A stretch of DNA of 64,000 nucleotides. Origin: Oscillospiraceae bacterium. Its GTDB lineage: Bacteria > Bacillota > Clostridia > Oscillospirales > Ruminococcaceae. A program made the position numbers and the translations under genes. Below are positions 61,536-64,000 of the stretch, in pieces. The notes beneath the pieces are model-generated. The model did no database searches. It was not told where the DNA came from and worked only from the letters and a program-made list of their open reading frames with translations. Position 1 is the first letter of the stretch. Every line of letters begins with the position of its first letter. Location of the stretch: NCBI GenBank assembly GCA_017460835.1, contig JAFUAD010000045.1, forward strand, positions 1 through 64,000, written 5' to 3'.

Positions 61536-62423
61536 ATGAAGGGAGTTATTCTGGCAGGCGGAGCAGGCACAAGACTGTATCCGTGTACGATATCGGTCAG
61601 CAAGCAGCTTCTGCCGATCTATGACAAACCGCTGATCTATTACCCGCTTTCCATGCTGCTGCTCGCGAAAATCCGCGACATTCTGATTATTTCCACGCCG
61701 CGTGACATCGAGGACTACAAGCGCCTGCTCGGCGACGGCTCCCGGATCGGCGTGCATTTTGAGTATGCGGTGCAGGAGACCCCCAGAGGGCTCGCCGATG
61801 CATTTATCGTCGGGGAGCAGTTCATCGGGAATGACAGCGTATGTCTCGTGCTCGGCGACAACGTCTTTTACGGCGCGGCAATGTCCGAGATCCTTGCACA
61901 GGCTAAGGATTCGATCAAAAACGGCGGCGCGGCCATTTTCGGCTGCTTCATGAAGAATCCGCAGGATTTCGGCGTCGTGGAGTTCGATGAGAACAAAAAG
62001 GTCGTATCCATTGAGGAAAAGCCGAAAAAGCCCAAGTCCAACTATGCCGTTCCCGGCCTGTATTTCTATGATAACGACGTCATCCGGATCGCGAAGAGCG
62101 TTCAGCCCTCCGCGCGCGGCGAGATCGAGATCTCGTCGGTCAATGAGGCGTATATGAACCGCAATCAGCTCCATGTCACGCTGATGGGCAGAGGCGTGTC
62201 GTGGTTCGATACCGGATCGCCGAAGGGCATGCACAAGGCAAGCGGATTTGTCAAGACCTTGCAGGAAATGCAGGGCTTCTATATCTCCTGCATCGAGGAA
62301 ATTGCATGGAGAAAGAAACTGATTGATGACGAACAGCTCAAAAAATGCGGCGAGGAATTGAAGCAGACCGATTACGGAAAATATCTGCTCTCGCTGCTGA
62401 ACAACGAGGAGGAATCAGGGTGA
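61536..62423 (+). CDS. rfbA: Glucose-1-phosphate thymidylyltransferase
   Basis: RfbA (RmlA) makes dTDP-glucose from glucose-1-phosphate and dTTP, the first step toward dTDP-rhamnose and related sugars. The 295-residue protein has the nucleotide loop MKGVILAGGAGTRLYP, KQLLPIYDKPLIYYPLSML, VQETPRGLADAFIVGEQFIG, LGDNVFYG with the metal Asp, and the C-terminal RGVSWFDTGSPKGMHKASGFV. GGAGGAG lies before the ATG. It overlaps rfbB by four bases. Confidence 0.97.
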   Translation: MKGVILAGGAGTRLYPCTISVSKQLLPIYDKPLIYYPLSMLLLAKIRDILIISTPRDIEDYKRLLGDGSRIGVHFEYAVQETPRGLADAFIVGEQFIGNDSVCLVLGDNVFYGAAMSEILAQAKDSIKNGGAAIFGCFMKNPQDFGVVEFDENKKVVSIEEKPKKPKSNYAVPGLYFYDNDVIRIAKSVQPSARGEIEISSVNEAYMNRNQLHVTLMGRGVSWFDTGSPKGMHKASGFVKTLQEMQGFYISCIEEIAWRKKLIDDEQLKKCGEELKQTDYGKYLLSLLNNEEESG

Positions 62424-63457
62424 CCGTTATCGTAACCGGCGGCGCCGGCTTCATCGGCTCCAATTTTGTATTTCATATGCTGAAAGAGCATCCGGAGGAC
62501 CGGATCGTCTGCGTGGACAAGCTCACCTATGCGGGCAATCTTTCGACGCTGAAAAGCGTGATGGACAATCCGAGCTTCCGGTTTGTGAAGGCGGATATCT
62601 GTGACAGAGCTGCGATCTATCAGCTCTTTGAGGAGGAAAAGCCGGATGTTGTGGTGAATTTCGCGGCGGAGTCCCATGTGGACCGCTCGATCGAGGATCC
62701 GGAGATTTTCCTCAGAACCAATATTCTCGGCACACAGGTGATGATGGACGCCTGCCGCAAATACGGCATCACGCGCTATCATCAGGTTTCGACGGATGAG
62801 GTGTACGGCGATCTGCCGCTTGACAGACCCGACCTGTTCTTTACCGAAACCACCCCGATCCATACATCCAGCCCGTACAGCTCGTCAAAGGCAGGCGCCG
62901 ATCTGCTCGTGCTCGCCTACCACAGAACCTACGGGCTCCCTGTCACCATTTCCAGATGCTCGAACAACTACGGCCCCTATCATTTCCCGGAGAAGCTGAT
63001 TCCGCTGATGATCGCGAATGCGCTCGCGGACAAGCCGCTTCCGGTCTACGGCGAGGGGCTCAATGTGCGCGACTGGCTCTATGTTGAGGATCACTGCCGC
63101 GCCATCGACCTGATCATCCGCAAGGGCAGAGTCGGTGAGGTGTATAATGTCGGCGGACACAACGAGATGCGCAATATCGACATCGTGAAGCTGATCTGCC
63201 GCGAGCTCGGCAAGCCCGAATCGCTGATCGTCCATGTCGAGGACCGCAAGGGTCACGATATGCGCTATGCGATTGATCCGACGAAAATCCATGAGGAGCT
63301 CGGCTGGCTCCCGGAGACAAAATTCGAGGACGGAATCAAAAAGACAATCGACTGGTATCTGACGCACCGCGGCTGGTGGGAGGAGATCATCTCCGGAGAA
63401 TACCGCAGCTACTACGAAAAAATGTATGGAGAAAGGGAATTGCTCCCGATCGGATAA
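62420..63457 (+). CDS. rfbB: dTDP-glucose 4,6-dehydratase
   Basis: RfbB (RmlB) converts dTDP-glucose to dTDP-4-keto-6-deoxyglucose with bound NAD. The 345-residue extended SDR enzyme has TVIVTGGAGFIGSNFVFHML, NFAAESHVDRSIEDP, the Tyr-Lys pair in PYSSSKAGADLLVLAYHRTYG, SRCSNNYGPYHFPEKLIP and VRDWLYVEDHCRAIDL. It starts with GTG at 62420, inside the rfbA stop (GTGA), after GAGGAGG. Later genes of the pathway (rfbC, rfbD) are not in the window. Confidence 0.96.
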   Translation: MTVIVTGGAGFIGSNFVFHMLKEHPEDRIVCVDKLTYAGNLSTLKSVMDNPSFRFVKADICDRAAIYQLFEEEKPDVVVNFAAESHVDRSIEDPEIFLRTNILGTQVMMDACRKYGITRYHQVSTDEVYGDLPLDRPDLFFTETTPIHTSSPYSSSKAGADLLVLAYHRTYGLPVTISRCSNNYGPYHFPEKLIPLMIANALADKPLPVYGEGLNVRDWLYVEDHCRAIDLIIRKGRVGEVYNVGGHNEMRNIDIVKLICRELGKPESLIVHVEDRKGHDMRYAIDPTKIHEELGWLPETKFEDGIKKTIDWYLTHRGWWEEIISGEYRSYYEKMYGERELLPIG

Positions 63458-63458
63458 T

Positions 63459-64000
63459 ATGACAGGGAAACTGATTGTTATTGAGGGTCTTGACGGAAGC
63501 GGCAAGGCAACACAGGCGCAGCAGCTTTATGAGTATTTTGAAAAGCAGGGAAGGGCTGTCCGGAAGGTATCCTTCCCGGATTATGACAGCGATTCCTCGG
63601 CACTGGTGAAGATGTACCTGGGCGGCGCCTTCGGGACAGACCCGAATGCCGTGAATCCCTATGCTGCATCGAGCTTCTACGCGGTGGATCGCTATGCAAG
63701 CTATATGCAGAACTGGCGGGAATTCTATGAAAACGGCGGCATCGTGATCGCCGACCGCTATACGACCTCCAACGCCGTACATCAGTGCGCCAAGCTGCCG
63801 GAGGCGGAGTGGGACGGCTTTCTGGAATGGCTGTTTCACTATGAATATGAGCTGCTCGGCATTCCCGCGCCGGCCTGTACCGTGTATCTGCGCGTCGATC
63901 CGAATGTCAGCCAGAAGCTGATGACCAAGCGCTATCACGGAAATGAGGCCAAAAAGGATATTCACGAGGCAAATCTTGACTATCTGAAGCGCTCCAGACA
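63459..64000 (+). CDS. dTMP kinase-like protein, 3' end outside the window
   Basis: The frame opens with ATG at 63459, one base after the rfbB stop, and stays open to the window edge (180 codons seen). The protein has the P-loop KLIVIEGLDGSGKATQAQQL, FPDYDSDSSALVKMYL, a DRY-type motif (IVIADRYTTSNAVHQ) and YLRVDPNVSQKLM, typical of thymidylate kinases. The P-loop reads GSGKAT where most have GKTT or GKST. No good ribosome-binding site is present, so translation is probably coupled to rfbB. It would supply dTDP, which ties it to the dTDP-sugar genes. Confidence 0.85.
   Translation, partial: MTGKLIVIEGLDGSGKATQAQQLYEYFEKQGRAVRKVSFPDYDSDSSALVKMYLGGAFGTDPNAVNPYAASSFYAVDRYASYMQNWREFYENGGIVIADRYTTSNAVHQCAKLPEAEWDGFLEWLFHYEYELLGIPAPACTVYLRVDPNVSQKLMTKRYHGNEAKKDIHEANLDYLKRSR

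Overview
The window reads as chromosomal DNA of a fairly GC-rich, spore-forming Clostridia-type Firmicute, most like the Oscillospiraceae/Ruminococcus group (inference). The support is a sporulation sigma factor (SigE), SpoVS, a SigH-like sigma factor, PolC-type DNA polymerase III, the short HisG plus HisZ arrangement, a tryptophan-type T-box leader, and sigma-A promoters that almost all have a 17-nt spacer. No rRNA, tRNA, CRISPR array, prophage or complete insertion sequence was seen.

Layout. 1-8.3 kb: the 3' end of sigE, then leftward spoVS, ymdB, a membrane protein, a Xer-type recombinase, a DUF4317 protein, two small Cys-motif proteins, a SigH-like sigma factor, an orphan beta subunit of a class I Fe-S hydro-lyase, and a long DivIVA-like coiled-coil protein. 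8.4-23.7 kb: a division and cell wall (dcw) cluster transcribed leftward in the order mraZ, rsmH, lipoprotein, ftsL, PASTA-PBP, murE, mraY, ftsW, murG, murA, ftsQ, ftsZ. It has a long structured leader and a separate ftsZ promoter. It lacks murF, murD, murC, murB and ftsA. 24.2-36.4 kb: a rightward operon with pyrH, frr, uppS, cdsA, dxr, rseP, a membrane protein, ispG, a YhfC-family protein and polC, covering nucleotide, translation, isoprenoid/undecaprenyl, phospholipid and replication functions.

36.4-40.9 kb: hisZ-hisG-hisD-hisC under its own promoter; hisI-hisE lie separately near 59 kb. 40.9-42.3 kb: a small AT-rich accessory locus with a divergently transcribed zinc-ribbon membrane protein and an XRE regulator around a perfect inverted repeat. 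42.3-45.3 kb: stand-alone TrpB2 under a T-box leader, and an MFS transporter. 45.4-49.4 kb: rnz, a GNAT fusion, cca and a TlpA-like lipoprotein. 49.5-57.3 kb: a type-2 isoleucyl-tRNA synthetase with an altered HIGH motif, a two-gene membrane phosphoesterase unit, and ligA. 57.3-61.2 kb: a 246-bp nested inverted-repeat (MITE-like) element, a Cys-rich probable sporulation protein, hisIE, and a membrane-anchored RCC1-repeat protein preceded by a roughly 95-bp tandem repeat carrying promoter motifs. 61.2-64 kb: a dTDP-sugar operon (rfbA, rfbB) followed by a dTMP kinase-like gene cut by the window end.

Most genes are core housekeeping genes. The parts worth a second look are accessory or regulatory: the MITE-like element, the tandem promoter repeat with its RCC1 gene, the AT-rich XRE locus, the GNAT fusion, the IleRS active-site variant, the Trp T-box, and the unusual content of the dcw cluster.
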